Source: Ptiloglossa arizonensis (taxonomy: Eukaryota > Arthropoda > Insecta > Hymenoptera > Colletidae). From it: a stretch of DNA of 64,000 nucleotides. A model generated the notes under the pieces. It ran no database searches. It was not told the origin of the DNA and saw only the letters and a program-made list of their open reading frames with translations. Shown in pieces: positions 1 through 9,581 of the stretch (positions are counted from its first letter, which is position 1; every line of letters begins with the position of its first letter). Location of the stretch: the NCBI RefSeq assembly GCF_051014685.1, contig NW_027478771.1, positions 186,001-250,000 of the forward strand, written 5' to 3'. A program made the translations under genes and the position numbers.

Positions 1-79
1 TTTCAGATGCAATAGGAATTTTTCGAGTTCGTCAATCCGTTCGTCAGATATGGGAGTTTGAAGTTAAGGAATGGTTGAG

Positions 80-3000
80 AAACCACCAAAATTTTCGCAA
101 GTCTGGTACTCGAAACCAATAACTACAATGACCTAGGGGGAAAATATATATAACGTTGTAATCGGGAGAGTTTTTACTTTCAGATGCAACTGAAATTTTT
201 CGGATTCGTCAATCCGTTCGCGAAATATCCGAGTTTGGAATTAAGAGACGGTTGAGAAACCATCAAAATTTTCCCAGGTATGATACTCGAAACCAATAAC
301 TGGAATTGCCTAGGGGCAAAGTACACACACCGTTGTAATCGGGCGAGTTTCTGCTTTCAGATGCAACAGGAATGTCTCGAGTTCCTCAATCCGTTCGCGA
401 GATATGGGAGTTTGAAGTTAAGGAATGGTTGAGAAACCATCAAAATTTTCGCTGGTCTGATACTCGATGCCAATAACTGGAACGGCTTAGGGGCAAAGTA
501 CACACACCATTGTAACCGGGCGAGTTTCTACTTTCAGATGCAACAGGAATTTCTCGAGTTCGTCAATCCGTTCGCGAAATATGGGAGTTTGAAGTTAAGG
601 AATGGTTGAGAAACCATCAAAATTTTTGCAAGTCTGTTACTCGAAACCAATATCAACGATGGCCTAGGGCAAAAATACACATACCATTGTAATCGGGCGA
701 GTATCTGCTTTCAGATGCAACAGGAATTTCTCGAATTCGTCAATCCGTTTGCGGGATTTGGGAGTTTGAAGTTAAGGAATGGTTGAGAAACAATCAAAAT
801 TTTCGCTGGTCTGATACTCGAAACGAATAACTGGAAAGGCCTAGGGGAATAGTACGCACACCATTGTAATCGGGCGAGTATCTGCTTTCAGATGCAATAG
901 GAATTTCTCGAGTTCGTCAATCCGTTCGCGGGATATGGCAGTTTGAAGTTGAGGAATGGTTGAGAAACCATCAAAATTTTCGCTGGTCTGATACTCGAAA
1001 CCAATAACTGGAATGGCCTAGGGGAAAAGTACACACAGCATTGTAATCGGGCGTGTTTCTACTTTCAGATGCAACAGGAATTACTCGAGTTCGTCAATCC
1101 GTTAACGAAATATAGGAGTTTGAAGTTAAGGAATGGTTGAGAAACCATCAAAATTTTTGCAAGTCTGATACTCGAAACCAATATCAACGATGGCCTTGGG
1201 GAGAAATACACATACCATTGTAATCGGGCGAGTATCTGCTTTCAGATGCAACTGGAATTTCTCGAGTTCGTCAATCCGTTCGCGAGATATGAGAGTTTGA
1301 AGGTAAGGAATTGTTGAGAAACCATCAAAATTTTCGCAAGTCTGATACTCGAAACCAATAACAACAAAGGCCTAGGGGAAAAATACACATACCGTTGTAA
1401 ACGGAAGAGTTTCACCTTCAGATGCAACAGAAATTTTTCGGATTCGTCAATCCGTTCGCGAAATATGGGAGTTTGAAATTAAAGAATGGTTGAGAAACCA
1501 TCAAAACCTTCGCAAGTCTGATACTCGAAACCATTAACTACTATGGCTTAGGGGAAACATAGACAAACCGTTGTAATCGGGAGAGTTTCTACTTTCAGAT
1601 GCAACAGAAATTTGTCGGATTCGTCAATCCGTTCGCGAAATATCGGAGTTTGGAGTTAAGAGATGGTTGACAAACTATCAAAATTTTCGCAAGTCTGATA
1701 CTCGAAACCAACAACGGTAATGGCCTAGGGGAAAAGTACTCATACCGTTGTAATCGGGCGAGTTTCTGCTTTCAGATGCAACAGGAATTTCTCGAGTTCG
1801 TCTATCCGTTCGCGAGATATGGGAGTTTGAGAGTTAAGGAATGGTTGAGAAACCATCAAAATTTTCGCAAATCTGATACTCGACACCAATAACTACTGTG
1901 GCCTAGGGCATCAATACACATACCGTTGTAATCGGCCGAGTTTCTACTTTCAAATGCAACAGAAATTTTTGGATTCGTCAATCCTTTCGCGAAATATGGA
2001 AGTTTGAAGTTAAAGAATTGTAGAGAAACCATCAAAATTTTCGCAAGTCTGATACTCGAAACCAATAACTACTATGGCCTAGGGGAAAGAAAGACAAACC
2101 GTTGTAATAGGGAGAGTTTCTACTTTCAGATGCAACAGAAATTTGTCGGATTCGTCAATCCGTTCGCGAAATATCGGAGTTTGGAGTTAAGAGATGGTTG
2201 ACAAACTATCAAAATTTTCGCAAGTCTGATACTCGAAACCAATAACGGTAATGGCCTAGGGGAAAAGTACTCATACCGTTGTAATCGGGCGAGTTTCTGC
2301 TTTCAGATGCAACAGTAATTTCTCGAGTTCGTCAATCCGTTCGCGAGATATGGGAGTTTGGAATGAAGGAATGGTTGAGAAACCATCAAAATTTTAGCTT
2401 TTCTGTAACTCGAAACGAATAACTGGAACGGCCTAGGGGAATAGTACACACACCATTGTAATCGGGCGAGTTTCTGCTTTCAGATGCATCAGGAATTTCT
2501 CGAGTTCGTCGATCTGTTCGCGAGATATGGGAGTTTGAAGTTAAGGAATGTTTGAGAAACCATCAAAATTTTCGCAAATCTGATACTCGAAACCAATAAC
2601 TACAAAGGCCTATGGGAAAAATACTGATATCGTTGTAATCGGGCGAGTTTCTACTTTTAGATGCAACAGGAATTTCTCGAGTTCGTTTGTCCGTTCGCGA
2701 GATATGGGAGTTTGAAGTTAAGGAATGGTTAAGAAACCATCAAAATTTTCGCTGGTCTGATACTCGACACCAATAACTACTATGGCCTAGGGCAAAAACT
2801 CACATACCTTTGTAATCGGGCGAGTTTCTGCATTCAGATGCATCAGGAATTTATCGAGTCCGTCAATCCGTTCGCGAGGTATGGGAGTTTGAAGGTAAGG
2901 AATGATTGAGAAACCATCAAAATTTGAGCGAGTCTGATACTCGAAACCAATAACTACAAAGGCCTAGGGGAAAAATACTGATATCGTTGTAATCGGGCGA

Positions 3001-3870
3001 GTTTCTACTTTTAGATGCAACAGAAATGTCACGAGTTCGTTAATCCGTTCGTGAGATATGGGACTTTGATGTTAAGGAATGGTTGAGAAACCATCAAAAT
3101 TTTTGCTGGTCTGCTACTCGAAACGAATAACTGGAACAGCCTAGGGGAAAAGCACACACACCATTGTAATCGGGCGAGTTTCTACTTTCAGATGCAACAG
3201 GAATTTCTCGAGTTCGTCAATCCGTTCGCGAGATGTGGGAGTTTGAAGTTAAGGAAAGTTTGAGAAACCAGCAAAATTTTCACAAGTCTGATACTCGAAA
3301 CCAATAACGCGAATGGCCTGGGGGAAAAGTACTCGCACTATTGTAATCGTGCTAGTTTCTACTTTCAGATGCAACAGGAATTTCTCGAGTTCGTCAATCC
3401 GTTCGCGAAATATGGGCGTTTGAAATTATGGAATGGTTGAGAAACCATCAAAATTTTCGCAAGTCTGATACTCGAAACCAATATCAACGATGGCCTAGGG
3501 CAAAAGTACACAAACCATTGTAATCGGGCGAGTTTCTCCTTTCAGATGCAACAGGAACTTCTCGAGTTCGTCAATCCGTTCGCGAGATATGGGAGTTTGA
3601 AGTTAAGGAATGTTTGAGAAACCATCCAAATTTTCGCAAGTCTGATACTCGAAACCAATAACCAGTATGGCCTGGGGCAAAAATACACATACCGTTGTAA
3701 TCGGGCGAGTTTCTGCTTTCAGATGCATCACGAATTTCTCGAGACCGTCAATCCGTTCGCGAGGTATGGGAGTTTGAAGGTAAGGAATGGTTGAGAAACC
3801 ATCAAAATTTGAGCAAGTCTGATACTCGAAACCAATAACTACAAAGGCCTAGGTGAAAAATACACATGCC
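80..3870. repeat. Segmental duplication block A1, copy 1
   Basis: This run of about 21 A monomers is reproduced, in order and with the same private variants, at about 25748-29715 (offset 25666 at the left end, about 25845 at the right end, so roughly one monomer gained). A shorter version lies at about 11345-13675. Diagnostic variants include AACGTTGTAATCGGGAGAG near 153, the CTCGATGCCAATAAC monomer near 465, TTGTAAACGGAAGAG near 1395 and GAATTTATCGAGTCCG near 2849. The edges were judged by eye and may be off by tens of bases. Confidence 0.75.
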
Positions 3871-6800
3871 GTTGTAATCGGGCGAGTTTCTACTTTCAGA
3901 TGCAACAGGAATTACTCGAGTTCGTCAATCCGTTCGCGAGATATGGGAGTTTGAAGTTAAGGAATGGTTCAGAAACCATCAAAATTTTCGCAAGTCTGGT
4001 ACTCGAAACCAATAACTACAATGGCCTAGGGGAAAATACACATGCCGTTGTAATCGGGCGAGTTTCTACTTTCAGAAGCGACAGGAATTTCACGAGTTCG
4101 TCAATCCGTTCGCGAGATACGGGAGTTTGAAGTTAGGGAATGGTTGAGAAACCATCAAAATTTTCGCAAATCTGATACTCGAAACCAATAACGGGAACGG
4201 CCTAGGGGAAAGTACACACACCATTGTAATCGGGCGAGTTTTACTTTCAGATGCAACTGGAATTTCTCGAGTTCGTCAATCCGTTCGCGAGATATGGGAG
4301 TTTGAATTTAAGGAATGGCTGAGAAACCATCAAAATTTTCGCAATTCTGATGCTAGAAACGAAAAACTGGAATGGCCTAGGGGAAAGATACACACACCAT
4401 TGTAATCCCGCGAGTCTCTACTTTCAGATGCAACGGGAAATTCTCGAGTTCGTCAATCCGTTCGCGAGATATGGGAGTTTGAAGTTAAGGAATGTTTGAG
4501 AAACCATCCAAATTTTCGCAAGTCTGATACTCGAAACCAATAACCACTATGGCCTGGGGCAAAAATACACATACCGTTGTAATCGGGCGAGTTTCTGCTT
4601 TCAGATGCATCACGAATTTCTCGAGTCCGTCAATCCGTTCGTGAGGTATGGGAGTTTGAAGGTAAGGAATGGTAGAGAAACCATCAAAATTTTCGCAAGT
4701 CTGATAATCGAAACCAATAACTACAATGGCCTAGTGGAAAAGTACACACACCATATTAATCGGGCGAGTTTCTACTTTCAGATGCAGCAGGAATTTCTGG
4801 AGTTCGTCAATCCGTTCGCGAGATATGGGGGTGTGAAGTTAAGGAATGGTTGAGAAACCATCCAAATTTTCGCAAGTCTGTTACTCGAAACCAATAACTG
4901 GAACGGCCTAGGGGAAAAATACACATACCGTTGTAATCGGGCGAGCTTCTACTTTCAGGTGCAACACGAATTTCTCGAGTTCGTCAATCCGTTCGCGAGA
5001 TATGGGACTTTGAAATTAAGGAATGGTTGAAAAACCATAAAATTTTCGCAAGTCTGATACTCGAAACCAATAACTAGAATGGCCTCGGGGAAATGTACAC
5101 ATACCGTTGTAATCGGGCGAGTTTTTACTTTGAGGTGCAACAGGAATTTCTCCAGTTCGTCAATCCGTTCGCGAGAAATTGGAGTTTGAAGTTAAGGATT
5201 GGTTGAGAAACGATCAGAATTTTCGCAAGTCTGATACTCGAAACCAATAACTACAATGGCCTAGGGGAAAAGTACACACATCATATTAATCGGGCGAGTT
5301 TCGACTTTCAGATGCAACAGGAATTTCTCGAGTTCGTCAATCCGTTCGGGAGATATGGGGGTTTGAAGTTAAGGAATGGTTGGGAACCATCCAAATTTTC
5401 GCAAGTCTGTTACTCGAAACCAATAACTGGAACGGCCTAGGGGAAAAACACACATACCGTTGTAATCGGGCGAGCTTCTACTTTCATGTGCAACACGAAT
5501 TACTCGAGTTCGTCAATCCGTTCGCGAGATATGGGAGTTTGAAATTAAGGAATGGTTGAAAAACAATAACATTTTCGCAAGTCTGATACTCGAAACCAAT
5601 AACTAGAATGGCCTCGGGGAAATGTAAACACACCATTTTAATCGGGAGAGTTTCTACTTTCGAATGCAAGAGGAATTTCTCGAGTTCGTCAATCCGTTCG
5701 CGAGATATGGTTGTCTGAAGTTAAGGAATGGTTGAGAAATCATCAAAATTTTCGCAAGTCTGATACTCGAAACCAATAACTACAATGGCGTAGGGGAAAA
5801 GTACACACACCATATTAATCGGGCGAGTTTCTACTTTCAGATGCAACAGGAATTTCTCGAGTTCGTCTATCCGTTCGCGAGATATGGGAGTTTGAAGTTA
5901 AGGAATGGTTGAGAAACCATCAAACTTTTCGCAAGTCTGTTACTCGAAACCAATAACTGGAACGGCATAGGGGAAAAATACACATACCGTTGTAATCGGG
6001 CGAGTTTCTACTTTGAGATGCAACAGGAATTTCTCGAGTTCGTTAATCCGTTCGCGAGGAATTGGAGTTTGAAGTTAAGGAATGGTTGAGAAATCATCAA
6101 AATTTTCGCAAGACTGATACTCGAAACCAATAACTAGATTGGCCTCGGGGAAATGTACACATACCGTTGTAATCGGGCGAGTTTTTACTTTGAGATGCAA
6201 CAGGAATTTCTCCAGTTCGTCAATCCGTTCGCGAGAAATTGGAGTTTGAAGTTAAGGAATGGTTGAGAAACCATCAAAATTTTCGCAAGTCTGATACACG
6301 AAACAAATAACTACAATGGCCTAGTGGAAAAGTACACACACCATATTAATCGGCCGAGTTTCTAGTTTCAGATGCAACAGGAATTTCTCGAGTTCGTCAA
6401 TCCGTTCGCGAGATATGGGGGTTTGCAGTTAAGGAATGGCTGAGAAACCACCAAAGTTTTCGCAACTCTGATACTCGAAACCAATAACAACAATGGCCTA
6501 GGGGAAAAGTACACACATCATATTAATCGGGCAAGTTTCTACTTTCAGATGCAACAGGATTTTCTCGAGTTCGCCAATCCGTTCGCGAGATATGGGGGTT
6601 TGAAGTTAAGGAATGGTTGAGAAACCACCAAAGTTTTCGCAAGTCTGTTACTCGAAACCAATAACAACAATGGCCTAGGGGAAAAGTACACACATCATAT
6701 TAATCGGGCGAGTTTAGACTTTCAGATGCAACAGGAAATTCTCGAGTTCGTCTATCCGTTCGCGAGATATGGGAGTTTGAAATTAAGGAATGGTTGAAAA

Positions 6801-7722
6801 ACCATAAAATTTTCGCAAGTCTGATACTCGAATCCAATAACTAGAATGGCCTCGGGGAAAGGTACACACACCATTGTAATCGGGAGAGCTTCTACTTTCA
6901 AATGCAACAGGAATTTCTGCAGTTCGTCAATCCGTTCGCGAGATATTGGATTTTGAGGTTAAGGAATGGTTGAGAAACCATCAAAATTTTCGAAAGTCTG
7001 TTACTCGAAACCAATAACTGGAACGGCCTAGGGGAAAAACACACATACCGTTGTAATCGGGCGAGTATCTACTTTGAGATGCAACAGGAATTTCTCGAGT
7101 TCGTTAATCCGTTCGCGAGGAATTGGAGTTTGAAGTTAAGGAATGGTTGAGAAATCATCAAAATTTTCGCAAGTCTGATAATCGAAGCCAATAACTACAA
7201 TGGCCTAGGGGAGAAGTACACACATCATATTAGTCGGGCGAGTTTCGACTTTCAGATGCAACAGGAATTTCTCGAGTTCGTCTATCCGTTCGCGAGATAT
7301 GGGAGTTTGAAGTTAAGGAATGGTTGAGAAACGATCAAAGATTTCGCTGGTCTGATACTCGAAGCCAGTAACTGGAATGGCCTATGGGAAAGGTACACAT
7401 ACCATTGTAATCGGGCGTGTTTTTGCTTTCAGATGCAACAGGAATTTCTCGAGTTCGTCAATCCGATCGCGAGATATGGGGGTTTGAAGTTAAGGAATGG
7501 TTGAGAAACCATCAAAATTTTCGCTAGTCTGTACCTCGAAACCAATAACTGGAACGGCCTAGGGGAAAAATACACATACCGCTGTAATCGGGCGAGTTTT
7601 TACTTTGAGATGCAACAGGAGTTTCTCCAGTTCGTCAATCCGTTCGTGAGGTATGGGAGTTTGAAGTTAAGGAATGGTTGAGAAACCATCAAAATTTTCG
7701 CAAGTCTGACACTCGAAACCAA

Positions 7723-7734
7723 TAACATACAATG

Positions 7735-7738
<4 letters not shown>
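7723..7738. repeat. Target-site duplication, copy at the LINE 3' (poly-A) side
   Basis: The 16 bases TAACATACAATGGCCT here are repeated exactly at 8986-9001, on the other side of the insertion. The last T could equally belong to the poly-T tract, so the length is 15-16 bp. Both copies share an extra A compared with the usual A-monomer sequence AACTACAATGG. That confirms they are duplicates of one target rather than two independent monomer segments. Confidence 0.93.

Positions 7739-7766
<28 letters not shown>
7738..7766 (-). other. LINE poly(A) tail (poly-T on + strand)
   Basis: 29 consecutive T on the + strand, directly beside the target-site duplication, equal to a 29-nt poly(A) tail at the 3' end of the minus-strand element. 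There is no interruption, which favours a young insertion. The first T is ambiguous with the duplication. Confidence 0.95.
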
Positions 7767-7769
<3 letters not shown>

Positions 7770-7790
7770 GTGGGGGAAATCTTCGAAAGA

Positions 7791-7824
7791 CCCCCCCGCC
7801 GCCTGGGGGGGGGGGGGGCGGGGG
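7791..7824. repeat. C-run / G-run next to the poly(A) tail
   Basis: On the + strand there are seven C (7791-7797), then GCCGCCT, then 14 G (7805-7818), a C and five G (7820-7824). On the element sense strand this is a C-rich run followed by a G-rich run, able to pair as a terminal stem. The + strand G run could also form a quadruplex. Homopolymer lengths of this kind are prone to sequencing error. Confidence 0.7.
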
Positions 7825-7836
7825 AGTGTGGGATTC

Positions 7837-7869
7837 CCCGCGCCCGGAAGGAAACCCATCGGGCGCGGG
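7837..7869. repeat. Inverted repeat, 10-bp perfect arms
   Basis: CCCGCGCCCG (7837-7846) is the exact reverse complement of CGGGCGCGGG (7860-7869), with a 13-nt loop. It lies in the LINE 3' untranslated region. Confidence 0.85.
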
Positions 7870-7911
7870 ACCTACCCACTAAAACCCACCACGGTGGCCA
7901 TCCTCGCACTA

Positions 7912-7967
7912 TGCAGGGGGAGCACCTGGGACCGAAGACATCATAACATCAGGTGCTCCCCCGTGCA
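7912..7967. repeat. Inverted repeat, 13-bp perfect core plus 4 bp
   Basis: GGGGGAGCACCTG (7916-7928) pairs perfectly with CAGGTGCTCCCCC (7950-7962) around a 21-nt loop. Past a single bulged G at 7963, TGCA (7912-7915) pairs with TGCA (7964-7967). Together this gives a 17-bp stem with one bulge in the LINE 3' untranslated region. Confidence 0.88.
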
Positions 7968-8057
7968 GGGCTCTCGCGCCCGTGTCCTCCCGTTCCAGGG
8001 TAGGGAGGGGGTACTTCACCCTCCCTTCCCTGTTTTCTCCTCGGCGCTCTGGCGCCC

Positions 8058-8090
8058 GACGTCGGAGCAGGGCCACACTGCTCCGACGTC
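8058..8090. repeat. Inverted repeat, 13-bp perfect arms
   Basis: GACGTCGGAGCAG (8058-8070) and CTGCTCCGACGTC (8078-8090) are exact reverse complements around a 7-nt loop (GGCCACA). Confidence 0.9.
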
Positions 8091-8100
8091 CCACTCCCGG

Positions 8101-8151
8101 GGGCCGCCCGAGGGCGGCCGCGAGTCCCACACTCGCGACCGCCCACGGCCC
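8101..8151. repeat. Compound hairpin of three stacked stems
   Basis: From outside to inside: GGGCCG (8101-8106) with CGGCCC (8146-8151), GGGCGG (8112-8117) with CCGCCC (8139-8144), and CGCGAGT (8119-8125) with ACTCGCG (8131-8137) around a 5-nt loop. The C8118/A8138 mismatch separates the two inner stems. Confidence 0.7.
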
Positions 8152-8156
8152 CCATA

Positions 8157-8200
8157 GCCGCGCCGGAGGCACGGCCCTGGGACCGTGCCGTCGGCGCGGC
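8157..8200. repeat. Inverted repeat, 9 + 7 bp with a 2x2 internal loop
   Basis: GCCGCGCCG (8157-8165) pairs with CGGCGCGGC (8192-8200). After a two-base internal loop on each side, GGCACGG (8168-8174) pairs with CCGTGCC (8183-8189) around an 8-nt loop. Confidence 0.82.
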
Positions 8201-8222
8201 CGCACCCCGGCTCGTACGCTCC

Positions 8223-8251
8223 CGAGGGCGGCTCTGGCCTCTCCGCCCTCG
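8223..8251. repeat. Inverted repeat, 9-bp perfect arms
   Basis: CGAGGGCGG (8223-8231) and CCGCCCTCG (8243-8251) are exact reverse complements with an 11-nt loop. Confidence 0.8.
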
Positions 8252-8288
8252 AGAGCGTCGCCGTCCCTTATTCTTCGCACCCCTCAGA

Positions 8289-8336
8289 CGACGGGCGGTG
8301 GCACGAGCCTCAAGGGCTACGCACCCCCGCCCGTCG
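8289..8336. repeat. Inverted repeat, 10-bp perfect arms, beside the stop codon
   Basis: CGACGGGCGG (8289-8298) and CCGCCCGTCG (8327-8336) are exact reverse complements with a 28-nt loop. In element sense the stem starts four bases after the stop codon (8340-8342). Confidence 0.75.
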
Positions 8337-8435
8337 CTCTCAGGGTGGCCTCCCCGGCCCTTCCGGAGGCCCACCCGCCCCCGGCCTCGGACCAGGCCTC
8401 GCTCGCGGTCTCCCGCTCTCGCGAATGCGGCTCGC

Positions 8436-8475
8436 GGCCTCCTTCTGCGAGATTACCTCCTCGCAGAAGGAGGCC
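8436..8475. repeat. Inverted repeat in LINE coding sequence, 16-bp perfect arms
   Basis: GGCCTCCTTCTGCGAG (8436-8451) and CTCGCAGAAGGAGGCC (8460-8475) are exact reverse complements around an 8-nt loop. The stem covers codons of the FCEEVISQKEAA segment, so the sequence is both coding and self-complementary. Confidence 0.92.
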
Positions 8476-8895
8476 ACGGCCCGCCACTTCGTCTCGCTGC
8501 CGAGCATGGCCCGTACCACGCCCGGCAGCGATAGATCCGCCCCAATCACGGCCGTGAGGACACGGCGCTCCACCCCCCAGGCCGGACACACCTCGAGGGT
8601 GTGTTGCGCCGTGTCCTCGTCCGCTGGACAGTGCCAGCAGCGCGCCGCCTCTTCCACACCGATCCGGCACAGGTACTGTCCGAAGCATCCGTGCCCGGAC
8701 AGCACCTGCACCAACCGGTAGGTGAGTGAGCCGAAGCGCCTACCCAGCCACTCAAACAGGACCGGCCGGATAGCCCGGACAGTCCTCTGGCCGAACAACG
8801 GCTCGGCCAGCCGCTGCTGCCAAAGCTGCAGCATGGACTCCCGGGCCTGGCGCCTGAGGGCCTCCACCTCGCATCCCGCCAGGACCACCCCATCC

Positions 8896-8944
8896 TCGCG
8901 GGCGCGCATGCGGCCCTCGTAGAAAGCCGCATGCGCGCCCGCGA
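8896..8944. repeat. Inverted repeat in LINE coding sequence, 19-bp perfect arms
   Basis: Bases 8896-8914 are the exact reverse complement of 8926-8944 (core CGCGCATGCGGC against GCCGCATGCGCG), with an 11-nt loop. This is the longest perfect stem in the window. It lies in the open frame about 40 bp from the 5' truncation point. Confidence 0.93.
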
Positions 8945-8985
8945 TCAGGTCCGCCGGGGGTAGCCCTGACAGGACGCTCGCCGCC

Positions 8986-9001
8986 TAACATACAATGGCC
9001 T
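8986..9001. repeat. Target-site duplication, copy at the LINE 5' (truncated) side
   Basis: Exact copy of the 16 bases at 7723-7738. The satellite resumes directly after it (AGGGGGCAAATATACATACC), in phase with the monomer interrupted at 7738. Confidence 0.93.
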
Positions 9002-9581
9002 AGGGGGCAAATATACATACCTTTGTAATCGGGCGAGTTTCTACTTTCAGATGCAACAGGAATTTCTCGAGTTCGTCAATCCGTTCGTGAGGTATGGGAG
9101 TTTGAAGTTAAGGAATGGTTGAGAAACCATCAAAATTTTCGCAAGTCTGATACTCGAAACCAATAACTGGAACGGCCTAGGGGAAAAATACACATACCGT
9201 TGTAATCGGGAGAGTGTCTACTTTCAGATGCAACAGAAACATTTCGGATTCGTCAATCCGTTAGCGAAATATCGGAGTTTGGAATTAAGAGATGGTTGAG
9301 GAACCGTCAAAATTTTCGCAAGTCTGGTTCTCGAAATCAATAACTGGAATGGCCTAGGGGAAAAGTACGCACACCATTGTAATCGGGCGAGTTTCTACTT
9401 GCGGATGCGACAGGAATTGCTCGAGTTCGTCAATCCGTTCGCGAGGTATGGGAGTTTGAAGTTAAGGAATGGATGAGAAACCATCAAAATTTTCGCAAGT
9501 CTGACACTCCAAACCAATAACTACAATGGCCTAGGGGGCAAATACACATACCTTTGTAATCGGGCGAGTTTCTGCATTCAT

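Larger units (their letters stand above)
1..7738. repeat. Satellite array, subfamily A, left part (177-bp monomer)
   Basis: About 44 head-to-tail monomers. The landmark GATGCAAC recurs at 6, 183, 360 and 537, exactly 177 bp apart. The A consensus carries TTTCTCGAGTTCGTCAATCC, then TTCGCGAGATATGGGAG, ATGGTTGAGAAACCATC, CTGATACTCGAAACCAATAA, GGCCTAGGGG and ATTGTAATCGGGCGAG. Monomers typically differ from one another by several to many substitutions. Between about 4.7 and 7.4 kb, many monomers have CATATTAATCGG in place of CATTGTAATCGG. No gene, RNA gene or other insertion is visible. Short ORFs here are read-through of the repeat. The array runs off the left edge, so its true start is not seen. 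Confidence 0.97.
7767..8339 (-). other. LINE 3' untranslated region, hairpin-rich
   Basis: This 573-bp stretch lies between the ORF stop (8340-8342, minus strand) and the poly(A) tail. It is strongly GC-rich and contains at least seven consecutive inverted repeats, listed separately. In LINEs the 3' end of the RNA is what the reverse transcriptase uses for target-primed reverse transcription, so a structured 3' region is plausible as a recognition element. That role is inferred, not shown. Open frames on either strand here look like by-products of GC richness. Confidence 0.75.
8340..8984 (-). pseudogene. Partial LINE ORF: C-terminus of R1-clade-type reverse transcriptase polyprotein
   Basis: This is an open frame of 214 codons plus TGA, cut off at its 5' end by truncation of the element. 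It has no native start; the ATG at 8909 is internal. Residue numbers here count from the break. It contains the conserved LSGHGCFGQYL segment (about 95-105), followed by a CCHC zinc knuckle C-x2-C-x8-H-x4-C (C116, C119, H128, C133; bases 8586-8639). A conserved helix-like segment with FCEEVISQKEAA (about 173-184) follows, then a tail rich in Pro, Gly and Arg. The knuckle after the reverse transcriptase domain is typical of R1-clade ORF2 C-termini and is thought to help bind element RNA or target DNA. The endonuclease and the reverse transcriptase catalytic motifs are absent, so the fragment cannot be active. It has no frameshift or premature stop, consistent with recent insertion. The similarity assignment is from motif recognition only. 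Confidence 0.85.
7739..8985 (-). mobile_element. 5'-truncated R1-clade-type non-LTR retrotransposon (LINE) insertion
   Basis: A 1247-bp GC-rich insert interrupts a satellite monomer. On the + strand it begins with an unbroken T run (7738-7766), which is the poly(A) tail of an element transcribed from the minus strand. It ends at 8985, where an open reading frame is cut off without a start, the normal result of incomplete target-primed reverse transcription. Perfect 16-bp target-site duplications flank it, and removing 7739-9001 restores an uninterrupted monomer (AATGGCCT joined to AGGGGG). The intact tail, exact duplications and undamaged partial ORF indicate a recent insertion. The coding remnant matches what is known of R1-clade LINE C-termini. 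Full-length elements of this kind are several kb long, so most of the element, including the endonuclease and the catalytic part of the reverse transcriptase, is missing. The exact family (R1, TRAS, SART, Waldo-like or other) cannot be settled by eye. Confidence 0.93.

Noticed and set aside
7732..8557. Several overlapping GC-rich open frames on both strands of the LINE 3' end
   Set aside because: They overlap one another in up to four frames, lack recognisable domains and are by-products of high GC content. Only the minus-strand frame 8340-8984 carries LINE motifs.
7739..8985. DNA transposon or LTR element as the identity of the insert
   Set aside because: There are no terminal inverted repeats or LTRs. 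Poly(A) on one side, 5' truncation and a 16-bp target duplication fit target-primed reverse transcription. The internal inverted repeats are not at the ends.
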